The notes beneath the pieces were generated by a model. That model searched no databases and had not been told where the DNA came from. It saw nothing but the letters and a program-made list of their open reading frames with translations. A stretch of 22,726 bases of DNA from Lactovum sp047974165 (GTDB taxonomy: Bacteria > Bacillota > Bacilli > Lactobacillales > Streptococcaceae), in NCBI GenBank assembly GCA_047974165.1, contig JBKECB010000086.1, positions 1 to 22,726 of the forward strand. Reading direction: 5' to 3'. Shown piece by piece: positions 15,964 to 22,726 of this stretch (its first letter is position 1; each line of letters starts with the position of its first letter). The translations under genes and the position numbers were made by a program.

Positions 15964-16110
15964 TAAAAAAGTATGATTGATTTTTATACTAAAAATAAAA
16001 AATTAAATTTTTTCGTTTAAAAAAGAGAGAGATTTAAAGTAAAAAAGTGGAGAAAGAAAGTCTTAATCCTTTTATAATTAATATGTAAATAAAAAATGGA
16101 GGTCATTATT
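15964..16110 (+). promoter_or_regulatory. AT-rich spacer with a likely internal promoter
   Basis: This is the longest gap inside the operon (147 bases). It holds a weak inverted repeat AGTAT/ATACT (15970-15990), a T6/A6 pair around CG (16008-16024), a purine-rich stretch with GAGAGAGA, and a perfect TATAAT (16073-16078) 33 bases before the start codon at 16111. No good -35 is visible, as expected if an activator such as the AraC protein is needed. Confidence 0.5.
16098..16102 (+). promoter_or_regulatory. Shine-Dalgarno that fixes the start of the DgpA-like gene
   Basis: GGAGG lies eight bases before ATG 16111. An in-frame ATG at 16096 overlaps this site and has none of its own, so the longer reading (MEVII...) is rejected. 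Confidence 0.85.
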
Positions 16111-17211
16111 ATGACAAAGCTAAAATTTGGTATTATCGGTTGTGGCGGAATTGCAACAAGTAAACACTTTCCAGCCTTAGAAAAATTATTTGATAAACTT
16201 GAAATCATTGCCTTTTGTGACATTAAAAAAGAGCGTGCTGAAAAAGCAGCAGCTGACTATGGTATAAAAGATGCCTTGGTGACAACAGATTATCATGAAG
16301 TGGCAAATCATCCTGATATTGACGTGATTCATGTCTTAACTCCGAATGTCTCTCATGCAGAAATTACAGTTGCATCACTTGAAGGTGGAAAGCACGTCTT
16401 ATGTGAAAAGCCTATGGCGATTAACTATAAAGAGGCAAAGTTAATGTTGGATACCGCAAAAAGTACAGGGAAAAAATTAACTATTGGTTATCAAAATCGT
16501 TTCCGTACAGACTCATTAGCAACAAAAGATGCTTGTGAAAAAGGTGAGCTTGGAGAAATCTATTTCTCAAAAGCACATGCCATTCGTCGCAAAGGCGTGC
16601 CAACCTGGGGAGTTTTTCCTGACAAGTCTAAGCAAGGTGGAGGACCATTGATTGATATTGGGACACATGCTCTTGACTTGACACTTTGGTTTATGGATAA
16701 TTATGAGCCAGAAATGGTATTGGGGTCAACTTATCAAAAGTTAAAGGATAACCCAATGGGAAATATGTTTGGTCCTTGGAATCCAGAAACATTTGAAACG
16801 GAAGACTCAGCCTTTGGTCTTATTAAGATGAAAAATGGAGCGACAATCTTCTTAGAAGCAGCTTGGGCTCTTAATATGATTAATCCTAAAGAAGCACAAG
16901 TAACACTATGTGGGACTGAAGGAGGAGCTGAAATGTTTGGTAAGGCCTTCTTAGATCAAGGCTATGTTATCTTTAATAAGGCTGATCATAATCAGCTTGA
17001 GCAAACTCAGCCTTCTGATGCTGGAGGTGTCTTTGGATTTGAAGGTGCAAGCTTGGAGCAAAGAGATGCTGAGGCGATTCAATGGGTTGAGGCTATCTTA
17101 AATGACACAGAACCTTTAGTGAAACCAGAACAAGCTATTGTAGTTACACAAATTTTGGAGGCAATTTATAAATCAGCTGAAACAGGAAAAGTAGTTTTAT
17201 TTGAAGATTAA
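16111..17211 (+). CDS. Gfo/Idh/MocA oxidoreductase, DgpA-like glycoside 3-dehydrogenase
   Basis: A 366-residue NAD(P)-dependent dehydrogenase. The Rossmann part opens with FGIIGCGGIATSKHF; HVLCEKPMAIN holds the catalytic K100; GGGPLIDIGTHALDLTLWFM (177-195) holds D182 and H186, the usual K-D-H set. The insert NPMGNMFGPWNPETFETEDS (214-233) resembles that of DgpA, which oxidises the C3'' hydroxyl of C-glucosides to the 3''-oxo form so that the sugar-aglycone bond can be broken. The next two genes, 11 and 6 bases apart, match the partners DgpC and DgpB, so a glycoside 3-dehydrogenase role is well supported by context. Whether it accepts free or 6-phosphorylated glycoside is open. Confidence 0.85.
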   Translation: MTKLKFGIIGCGGIATSKHFPALEKLFDKLEIIAFCDIKKERAEKAAADYGIKDALVTTDYHEVANHPDIDVIHVLTPNVSHAEITVASLEGGKHVLCEKPMAINYKEAKLMLDTAKSTGKKLTIGYQNRFRTDSLATKDACEKGELGEIYFSKAHAIRRKGVPTWGVFPDKSKQGGGPLIDIGTHALDLTLWFMDNYEPEMVLGSTYQKLKDNPMGNMFGPWNPETFETEDSAFGLIKMKNGATIFLEAAWALNMINPKEAQVTLCGTEGGAEMFGKAFLDQGYVIFNKADHNQLEQTQPSDAGGVFGFEGASLEQRDAEAIQWVEAILNDTEPLVKPEQAIVVTQILEAIYKSAETGKVVLFED

Positions 17212-17222
17212 GGAAGATTAAA

Positions 17223-18095
17223 ATGAATTTAATTAAACGTGGTGTAACCGCTTATAGTTATAATAAAGTTTATGGTATTTCAATGGATTTTGATGATATT
17301 TTAAAAGATATCAGTGATACAGGAGCAACAGGAGTTGAGATTCTAGCAAATTCTCATCTCCCGGCATATCCTTATCTGTCAGAAAAATGGATTGAAGACT
17401 GGCATGTAAAATTAGATAAGTATCATCTAGAAGCAGCTGAATATGGACATTGGGTAGATTCTCGTCTTTATAAAGGTCGTGAATTAACGACTAAAGAAAG
17501 TGTTCAAATGCTGGAAAGAGATTTTATCATTGCAAATAAATTAGGATTTAAAGTGTTAAGGACAAAATTAGGAGTGATTGATAATACCTTGACACCTGTG
17601 AAAAATTGGAAAGAATTTATAAAAGCAGCATTAGAATTAGCAGAAAAATATGATGTTCGAATGTGCCCAGAAATTCATAGTCCAACTATTTTAAACTCTA
17701 AAATGATTTATGAATTTGTTGAGTTTATTGAAAAAGAAAAGACAAAATTCTTTGGATTAAATATTGATTTTAGTATTTTTCAAACAGGCGATAATTCTTT
17801 AGTTGGATTTTCTGAGCATGATTTTGTAGGTCCACCGTGTGAGCATAGTAAGGTAGAAGAATTAATTCCTCTACTAAAATATGTCTTTGTATGTCATGCT
17901 AAATTTTTAAGGATGGATGGAAATTTTAACGAAGTTGTAATTCCTTATAAAGAAATTATTGAAACTTTGATTTCTAATCACTGGGAAGGTTATCTTATTA
18001 GTGAATATGAAGGAGCAAAAGCAGATATTCAGTCTCATGTGTCAGATCAAATCAAGCGTCATCAACTTATGATGAAACAATTACTAGGAAGTTGA
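17223..18095 (+). CDS. Sugar isomerase/epimerase-type TIM barrel, DgpC-like C-glycoside deglycosidase alpha subunit (module 1)
   Basis: A 290-residue AP-endonuclease-2-fold barrel. The metal ligands expected for the family are E150 (RMCPEIHSPT), D182 (LNIDFSIFQ), H225 (FVCHAKFLRM) and E261 (LISEYEGAKAD). The block RLYKGRELTTKESVQMLERD (81-100) recurs nearly unchanged at the same residue numbers in the second DgpC-like protein downstream. In DgpBC complexes this subunit holds the Mn-type metal and performs the base-catalysed elimination of the aglycone from the 3-oxo-glycoside. It directly follows the DgpA-like gene and precedes its DUF6379 partner by six bases. Annotation tools would call it a generic sugar phosphate isomerase/epimerase. 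Confidence 0.83.
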   Translation: MNLIKRGVTAYSYNKVYGISMDFDDILKDISDTGATGVEILANSHLPAYPYLSEKWIEDWHVKLDKYHLEAAEYGHWVDSRLYKGRELTTKESVQMLERDFIIANKLGFKVLRTKLGVIDNTLTPVKNWKEFIKAALELAEKYDVRMCPEIHSPTILNSKMIYEFVEFIEKEKTKFFGLNIDFSIFQTGDNSLVGFSEHDFVGPPCEHSKVEELIPLLKYVFVCHAKFLRMDGNFNEVVIPYKEIIETLISNHWEGYLISEYEGAKADIQSHVSDQIKRHQLMMKQLLGS

Positions 18096-18101
18096 GAGAA
18101 A

Positions 18102-18512
18102 ATGTTAGAAAAAGAATGTATCCAATCTAAGGGATTTAAAAATATATTAGAAAATAATAAAAGTGTCGGGTTTCAATTTGCTGTCAGACTAATGTATTAT
18201 AGAGGCTTGTGGTTATCTCAACTTCGTCCATTCACTGTAATAGTAGATGGTGTCTTAATAGCACAAGAAGAACTATTGTATGAATTTGAGGGACAAAAAT
18301 ATACATCTGAGGAAATGGAGACTGTCTCAGAAATACAATGGAATGTTTTAAAGCCGGTTATAATCCATGTAAAGCAAAAAGAAGGATTAAAAGAAGGCTA
18401 TCATGAAATAGAAGTCGACTACCGATTTAGCTCTTCTTACATGCCACCAGAGATGGATGAAGTATTAAGTTATGGGACTAAAGATAAGAGGAAACTACTT
18501 TTAGTTTCTTAG
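18102..18512 (+). CDS. DUF6379 protein, DgpB-like C-glycoside deglycosidase beta subunit (module 1)
   Basis: A 136-residue beta-rich protein with no membrane segment. The family hallmarks are CIQSKGFKN near the start, FAVRLMYYRGLWLSQLRPFT with YYRG at 32-35, the VDG turn (48-50), EEMETVSEIQW (70-80) and the late SSYMPPEMDE. DUF6379 is the small subunit of C-glycoside deglycosidases (DgpB, CarC type), which packs on the TIM barrel and helps close the active site. The gene follows the DgpC-like barrel by six bases with GAGAG overlapping its stop, so the two subunits are probably made in equal amounts. Family call is strong; substrate is unknown. Confidence 0.82.
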   Translation: MLEKECIQSKGFKNILENNKSVGFQFAVRLMYYRGLWLSQLRPFTVIVDGVLIAQEELLYEFEGQKYTSEEMETVSEIQWNVLKPVIIHVKQKEGLKEGYHEIEVDYRFSSSYMPPEMDEVLSYGTKDKRKLLLVS

Positions 18513-18528
18513 AAATGAAAGGAAAATA

Positions 18529-19584
18529 ATGATAAGTTTTGGAATTATAGGCTTTGGATTTATGGGGCAAACACATGCAAAAATGCTTCAGAAATTAAAC
18601 TTTTCAGAAGTTGTAGCTGTTTGTGATATTAACCAACTCCAACTTGAGAATGTAGGAGACTCTTATGAGGCTTACCTTACAGCAGATGAGTTACTAAAAA
18701 ATGAAAAAGTAGAGACAGTAATTATTGCTGTACCAAATCACCTACATTTAGAAATGGTTAGAAAAGCAGCAAAGGCAGGTAAGGACATTATCTGTGAAAA
18801 GCCAGCAGCTATGAATGCAATAGAGTTTGAAGAGATGCAGAAACTCACACAGGATGCTGGGGTAAGATTTACGATTCATCATCAAAGACGATGGGATAAA
18901 GATTATAATATTGCAAAAGAAGTCTATAAATCTCAAAAGCTAGGTCAAGTCTATACGATAAAAAATAGCTTGTATGGTTTTAATGGTAACATGCATGATT
19001 GGCATATTTATCCAGAATTTGGTGGTGGTATGCTTTATGATTGGGGAGTACATCTACTAGACCAAATGCTTTATATGGTAGATAGTGAGCTTGAAACAGT
19101 TTATGCAACGGTAAAAAATGTTATTAATACAGATGTGGATGATTATTTTAACATTCAACTCCAATTTAAAAATGGAGTTACAGGACAGGTTGAACTGGGG
19201 ACTTATTTCTTGAATGATAAAGATGGCTGGTTTGAACGTCATTGGTTCTTGGGTGGAAATGAAGGAAGTGCAGTAATTGATGGCTTTCATCCAGAAGGAA
19301 AAATTATCCGAACAACAGATTTACTACGTAATGTTCCAGGGCAGATTACAATGACGGCAGCAGGTCCAACACGCTCTTTTGGACCTGCACCAGAAGGTCG
19401 TATTATTACAGAAGCACTTCCAGAAGTAGAGGTCAATCATGAGATGTATTTTAAAGCTTATAATGACTATATTGAAGGTAGAAGTGAACTTGTTGTCAAG
19501 CCAGAAGAAATTCTTCGACTGATGAAGTTATTAGATGCTATTCGTATATCAGCTCAAGAGCATCGTAGTGTGTCCTTTGAATAA
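18529..19584 (+). CDS. Second Gfo/Idh/MocA family oxidoreductase
   Basis: A 351-residue dehydrogenase. FGIIGFGFMGQTHAKM is the nucleotide-binding turn, DIICEKPAAMNAIEF holds K91, and EFGGGMLYDWGVHLLDQMLY (163-182) holds D171 and H175. It differs strongly from the first dehydrogenase (no NPMGN insert, WGVHLLDQ in place of IGTHALDL), so it is not a recent duplicate. Two Gfo/Idh/MocA enzymes plus a TIM-barrel epimerase also occur in the E. coli ycj cluster, where one oxidises a glycoside at C3 and the other reduces the epimerised product. By analogy this one may re-reduce the released 3-oxo sugar, regenerating NAD(P)H cofactor balance (inference). AAAGGA lies eight bases before the start. Confidence 0.85.
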   Translation: MISFGIIGFGFMGQTHAKMLQKLNFSEVVAVCDINQLQLENVGDSYEAYLTADELLKNEKVETVIIAVPNHLHLEMVRKAAKAGKDIICEKPAAMNAIEFEEMQKLTQDAGVRFTIHHQRRWDKDYNIAKEVYKSQKLGQVYTIKNSLYGFNGNMHDWHIYPEFGGGMLYDWGVHLLDQMLYMVDSELETVYATVKNVINTDVDDYFNIQLQFKNGVTGQVELGTYFLNDKDGWFERHWFLGGNEGSAVIDGFHPEGKIIRTTDLLRNVPGQITMTAAGPTRSFGPAPEGRIITEALPEVEVNHEMYFKAYNDYIEGRSELVVKPEEILRLMKLLDAIRISAQEHRSVSFE

Positions 19585-19609
19585 TAAAGAGAGTTAGAAA
19601 GGTAAAATA

Positions 19610-20524
19610 ATGAAATTAGGATTAGTTTCAGCAATCTTAGATCAGTCAACTTTTGAAGAAATGATTGATATTGTAGTTGAAAATAAATTAAATTGTGTAG
19701 AAGTTGCCTGTTGGCCACAAGGCAAGGCAGCTAGAAGATATGCAGGTGTTTCTCATATTGATGTTGCTAACTTAACAGCTGAAAAAGCAGAAGAATTAAA
19801 AACTTATGCAAAGTCAAAATCAGTAGAAATTTCTTCCTTAGCTTATTATCCAAATCCACTAGATGAGGATCTGGAGAAGCGTCAAGAGGTGATTAATCAC
19901 CTTTATGTCTTGATTGATGCTGCAGCTTTGATGGATGTTAATATGATTACGACTTTTATAGGCCGTATGCCATCCAAGTCTATTTCTGAAAATCTAAAAG
20001 AAGTAAAAAAAGTATGGACAGATATTTTAGAATATGCTCAAAAAAAATCAGTTAAAGTAGCTATTGAAAATTGTCCGATGTTATTTACAGAAGATGAGTG
20101 GCCTGGTGGACAAAATCTATTTACAAGTCCAGCTATTTGGCGTCAAGTATTTGAAGTTTTACCTTTTGAAAATCTAGGTATCAACTATGATCCATCACAT
20201 TTTATCTGGCAAAATATTGATTACATTGCTCCACTCTATGAATTTAAGGAAAAAATCTTCCATGTCCACTACAAAGATATAAAAATTTATAAAGAAAAGC
20301 TTAATGATGTTGGAGTGATGGCAACGCCTCTTCAATATATGAGTCCGAAATTACCTGGCTTAGGTGATGTGGACTGGGGAAAATATGTGTCTGCTTTGAC
20401 AGATATTGGCTATGCTGGTTACTCCTGTATTGAGGTTGAAGATAAGGCTTTTGAGAAAGATTTTGAAGCTGTAAAAAAATCGATTACTTTAAGTAGTCAA
20501 TACCTTCGACAATTTGTTATCTAA
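19610..20524 (+). CDS. Sugar phosphate isomerase/epimerase-type TIM barrel (YcjR-like)
   Basis: A 304-residue barrel with the expected metal ligands E153 (VAIENCPML), D194 (INYDPSHFIW), H220 (FHVHYKDIK) and E275 (CIEVEDKAF). The extra motifs EDEWPGGQNLFTSPAIWRQV (161-180) and PGLGDVDWGKYV (249-260) are shared with 3-oxo-glycoside epimerases and inosose-type isomerases and are absent from the two DgpC-like barrels. It has no DUF6379 gene next to it. A role in epimerising or isomerising the released 3-oxo sugar fits, but hydrolysis of a 3-oxo-O-glycoside is also possible. The start has AAAGGT upstream. Confidence 0.8.
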   Translation: MKLGLVSAILDQSTFEEMIDIVVENKLNCVEVACWPQGKAARRYAGVSHIDVANLTAEKAEELKTYAKSKSVEISSLAYYPNPLDEDLEKRQEVINHLYVLIDAAALMDVNMITTFIGRMPSKSISENLKEVKKVWTDILEYAQKKSVKVAIENCPMLFTEDEWPGGQNLFTSPAIWRQVFEVLPFENLGINYDPSHFIWQNIDYIAPLYEFKEKIFHVHYKDIKIYKEKLNDVGVMATPLQYMSPKLPGLGDVDWGKYVSALTDIGYAGYSCIEVEDKAFEKDFEAVKKSITLSSQYLRQFVI

Positions 20525-20536
20525 AAAGGAGAAGAA

Positions 20537-21025
20537 ATGTTTGATTTTTTTAAGAAAAAAGAAGTAGACTATGGAATATATACTCCAGTTCAAGGTCAAT
20601 TTATAAAGATGGAGGATATTCCTGATCCTGTTTTTTCAGAAAAAATGATGGGAGAAGGTTTTGCAATTAAGCCTAAAAGTTCTGATGTTTATAGCCCAGT
20701 GTCTGGGACGGTTACGATGGTATTTTCTAGCAAACATGCGATTGGTATTGAAAGTACATCAGGAAAAAATGTGATTGTTCATATGGGACTTGAGACAGTG
20801 AATTTAGAAGGCCGTCCTTTTCAAATTTATGTGAAAGAAGGACAAAAAATAAGCCATGAAACAAAATTAGCCAGAGTAGATTTAGAAATGCTGGCTGAAG
20901 AAGAAAAAGAAGATATGATTATTATCGCCTTTCCAGAAATTACAGCAGGAGAACTTATTTTTCCTGAAAATGATGATGTAGAACTTGGAATAAAAATTGT
21001 GGAACTTACAAAGGAGGAAAAATGA
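20537..21025 (+). CDS. PTS EIIA component, glucose (Crr) family
   Basis: A 162-residue stand-alone EIIA-Glc domain. KHAIGIESTSGKNVIVHMGL carries both conserved histidines: H67 and the phosphorylated H82, 15 residues apart as in EIIA-Glc. DVYSPVSGTV (50-59) is the usual opening strand. It should take phosphate from HPr and pass it to C26 of the EIIBC protein encoded 7 kb upstream, which lacks its own EIIA. AAAAGGAG precedes the start and the stop overlaps the next start by ATGA. Its location inside the catabolic block shows that uptake and degradation genes were assembled as one unit. Confidence 0.92.
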   Translation: MFDFFKKKEVDYGIYTPVQGQFIKMEDIPDPVFSEKMMGEGFAIKPKSSDVYSPVSGTVTMVFSSKHAIGIESTSGKNVIVHMGLETVNLEGRPFQIYVKEGQKISHETKLARVDLEMLAEEEKEDMIIIAFPEITAGELIFPENDDVELGIKIVELTKEEK

Positions 21026-22029
21026 CAATAAAAACAGCGGTTAGCTTATATAGCTTACAAGATGAATTTATGAATAAGCGTATGTCTTTAGAAGAAATTA
21101 TTGCTTATTTAGATGAACTAAAGGTACAAGGCTTTGAAATTTTGCCTGATCAAATGCTACATAACACGCCAGAACCTACAGAGGAAACTCTAGAGCATTG
21201 GGATGTTATCATGCAAAAGGCTAAGGTAAAACCTGTCTGTGCGGATGTATTTTTAAATACAAATTTATATAAAAATCGTGAACTAACAGAAAAAGAATGT
21301 ATTGACTTATTGATTAAAGAAATTAAGTTGGCGTCACGTCTTGGGTTTAAACTTATCCGTCTAGTGTCTATGGTTCCTGCTTTTGTTATTGAGCCGCTCT
21401 TACCTTTTGCTGAAAAATATGATGTTGCTATTGCTTTAGAAATTCATGCAGGTATGAGTTTTGACCAGCCGGAGACGGCAGAATTTATCAAGGAAATGAA
21501 GCGTGTAAACTCACCTTACTGTGGTTTAGTTGTGGATACAGGTATCTTCTGCCATCGTATCCCACGTGTGTTTAATGACTATAATCAAAAAGTTTTAGGA
21601 GTAAATCCAGAAATTATCAACTACTTTGACGCTTTATTTGAGAAAGGTTTGGATGGTATGTCTGCTTTTGAAGATGGAAAAACAAAAATGAAGGCAGAAC
21701 TAGCAGCGATGGCTCAAGGTAAAGATATGCCTTATATCATGCTAGCTAATGGCTATGAAAATACAAGCTTAGAAGCACTAGATGATCTGATGCCTTATGT
21801 AAAACACTTCCATTTTAAACTTTGGGAAATGACAGATGAAGGTATTGAGTATTCGATTGATTATAAAAAAATCTTAACTTACCTTCATGAGAAAAACTAT
21901 GATGGCTATGTGGCGACAGAGTATGAAGGTAATCGTTGGACATTACCTGGACAGCCAATGGTTGAAAAAGAGCAAGTAGCTGCACATCAAAAGATGTTGG
22001 CTGAAATCATTACAGAGTTAGAAGCTTAA
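21022..22029 (+). CDS. DgpC-like C-glycoside deglycosidase alpha subunit (module 2)
   Basis: A 335-residue barrel related to module 1. Likely metal ligands are E140 (IALEIHAGM), D172 (LVVDTGIFCHR), H264 (HFHFKLWEM) and E300 (VATEYEGNRW). The block NLYKNRELTEKECIDLLIKE (81-100) aligns without gaps to residues 81-100 of the first barrel. It is longer because of an insert of about 40 residues (195-235: NPEIINYFDALFEKGLDGMS and on) before the last strands, which is where the aglycone pocket would be. The stop lies 11 bases before the second DUF6379 gene. It probably forms a second deglycosidase complex with different aglycone preference (inference). Confidence 0.82.
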   Translation: MTIKTAVSLYSLQDEFMNKRMSLEEIIAYLDELKVQGFEILPDQMLHNTPEPTEETLEHWDVIMQKAKVKPVCADVFLNTNLYKNRELTEKECIDLLIKEIKLASRLGFKLIRLVSMVPAFVIEPLLPFAEKYDVAIALEIHAGMSFDQPETAEFIKEMKRVNSPYCGLVVDTGIFCHRIPRVFNDYNQKVLGVNPEIINYFDALFEKGLDGMSAFEDGKTKMKAELAAMAQGKDMPYIMLANGYENTSLEALDDLMPYVKHFHFKLWEMTDEGIEYSIDYKKILTYLHEKNYDGYVATEYEGNRWTLPGQPMVEKEQVAAHQKMLAEIITELEA

Positions 22030-22040
22030 AGGAGGAAAGT

Positions 22041-22433
22041 ATGTTTGATAATAATGTATTTAAAGAAAATTCTTGTCGGAATACAGTTTTAGATGGTAAA
22101 GTCGTTGGCTTTGAGCTTGAAACATTTATTACTTACTATCGTGGTATTCCCCTATCCATGGTAGATGATATTCAAGTAAAAGTAGATGGTAAAGAAATCG
22201 CCGAAGAGAATATTATTTGCAGTGCTGAAGGAAAAGATTGGTTTACACTAAAAGAAATGGAAACTGTGACAAGTTATAAATGGGAATATGATCGTCCTTT
22301 AAAGATACGTGTCAAGCAGGAAAATGGCTTGTCTACAGGAGAACATGATGTCGAGTTAACAGTGATTACACGAACAGCTTACATCCCAATTCCAATTAAA
22401 GGAATCAATTCGAGAAAAGTAGTGATTGATTAA
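22041..22433 (+). CDS. DUF6379 protein, DgpB-like C-glycoside deglycosidase beta subunit (module 2)
   Basis: A 130-residue beta-rich protein. YYRG is again at residues 32-35, VDG at 48-50, and KEMETVTSYKWEYDRP matches the EEMETVSEIQW block of the first DUF6379 protein at almost the same position, so the two are paralogues. The end differs (RTAYIPIPIKGINSRK in place of SSYMPPEMDE), hinting at different substrate contacts. GGAGG lies upstream of ATG 22041, 11 bases after the barrel gene. Last gene of the operon, followed by a terminator. Confidence 0.82.
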   Translation: MFDNNVFKENSCRNTVLDGKVVGFELETFITYYRGIPLSMVDDIQVKVDGKEIAEENIICSAEGKDWFTLKEMETVTSYKWEYDRPLKIRVKQENGLSTGEHDVELTVITRTAYIPIPIKGINSRKVVID

Positions 22434-22438
22434 AAATT

Positions 22439-22468
22439 AATCTTAGTTATAACTTGCTGAGATTTTTA
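22439..22468 (+). terminator. Terminator at the end of the carbohydrate operon
   Basis: AATCTTAG and CTGAGATT form an eight-base stem (one G-U pair) with a ten-base loop, followed by TTTTAT. It starts six bases after the last stop codon. Confidence 0.75.
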
Positions 22469-22726
22469 TAAAAAATAAAAATGAATTTATCCAGCATAAA
22501 TCTTTTAGGCAATAAAGAAGATACAAAACCTCTCACAAATATATTAAGCTCAAACTGGCCTGACAGACTACTTTAGTAGACAAAAAGAAAGTTAGCTGAG
22601 TTAGAAATACGATTGAAAGTAGTGCTTGTCGAGTAAAATCAATAGGAAAATATGTTAATTACTAAGAAAATGTACAGCTAGGAAGAGATATAAAAAACCT
22701 TTCATAAGATATCTTTTTTCTTAGAA
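22469..22726 (+). other. Gene-free tail, possibly coding remnants
   Basis: No supported gene. A 31-codon reading (22481-22576) has no ribosome site. A frame from 22600 reads VRNTIESSACRVKSIGKYV, NY, stop, ENVQLGRDIKNLS, stop, which looks like decayed coding sequence of unknown origin. AAGATATCTTTTTT near the end may belong to a terminator for a gene beyond the window. Confidence 0.35.

Noticed and set aside
16096..16110. Upstream start of the DgpA-like gene
   Set aside because: ATG 16096 overlaps the GGAGG that serves ATG 16111, and the family normally begins at the residues just before the GIIGCGG turn.
22481..22576. 31-codon open frame beginning MNLSSINLLGNK
   Set aside because: No Shine-Dalgarno, no promoter beyond the operon terminator, and no recognisable family.
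1..22726. CRISPR array, tRNA, rRNA or complete insertion sequence
   Set aside because: No regularly spaced repeats, cloverleaf-like segments, ribosomal RNA sequence, or transposase with terminal repeats were seen on either strand.

Overview
The window is AT-rich and typical of a low-GC Gram-positive bacterium. All convincing genes lie on the + strand. Strong Shine-Dalgarno sites, a LiaFSR-type cell-envelope operon, a streptococcal-style HAD/cyclophilin/S1 neighbourhood and a RodA with the family's usual N-terminus point to Streptococcaceae, most likely Lactococcus or a near relative. This is inferred from gene content, not from a marker gene.

Bases 1-1340 are a decayed region: a YozG-like helix-turn-helix regulator with a frameshift, the remains of a multi-spanning membrane protein (probably DUF4173/DUF4153) broken by several single-base indels and in-frame stops, and a third fragment with three in-frame TAG codons.

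Bases 1360-8630 are housekeeping. They hold a Bax-inhibitor-1 family membrane protein, a DUF59/MIP18 iron-sulfur assembly protein between two related terminators, a tightly coupled liaF-liaS-liaR operon whose first gene seems to be transcribed without a leader, a Cof-type HAD phosphatase overlapping a cyclophilin fused to an S1 RNA-binding domain, a TVP38/DedA-like membrane protein, and rodA.

Bases 8650-22470 are an accessory carbohydrate locus and the most interesting part. An AraC-type regulator fused to a GH39-like domain that seems to have lost its acid/base residue is followed by two terminators and a cre-like site. Then come a histidine phosphatase, a Glc-family PTS EIIBC, a large GH106-like glycosidase, a DgpA-like Gfo/Idh/MocA dehydrogenase, a DgpC-like TIM barrel, a DUF6379 (DgpB-like) protein, a second Gfo/Idh/MocA dehydrogenase, another sugar isomerase/epimerase-type TIM barrel, the missing PTS EIIA, and a second DgpC-like plus DUF6379 pair. 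DgpA, DgpB and DgpC are the known parts of C-glycoside deglycosidase systems (puerarin-type cleavage through a 3-oxo-glucoside).

The inferred logic is as follows. A glycoside enters by the PTS as a phosphate ester and may be trimmed by the GH106-like enzyme and dephosphorylated by the histidine phosphatase. A Gfo/Idh/MocA enzyme oxidises the sugar at C3, the TIM-barrel/DUF6379 complexes release the aglycone, and the second dehydrogenase and third TIM barrel epimerise or re-reduce the oxo-sugar. A PTS-linked, two-module version of this chemistry is, as far as I know, not a described system. The last 260 bases hold a terminator and no gene I can support.
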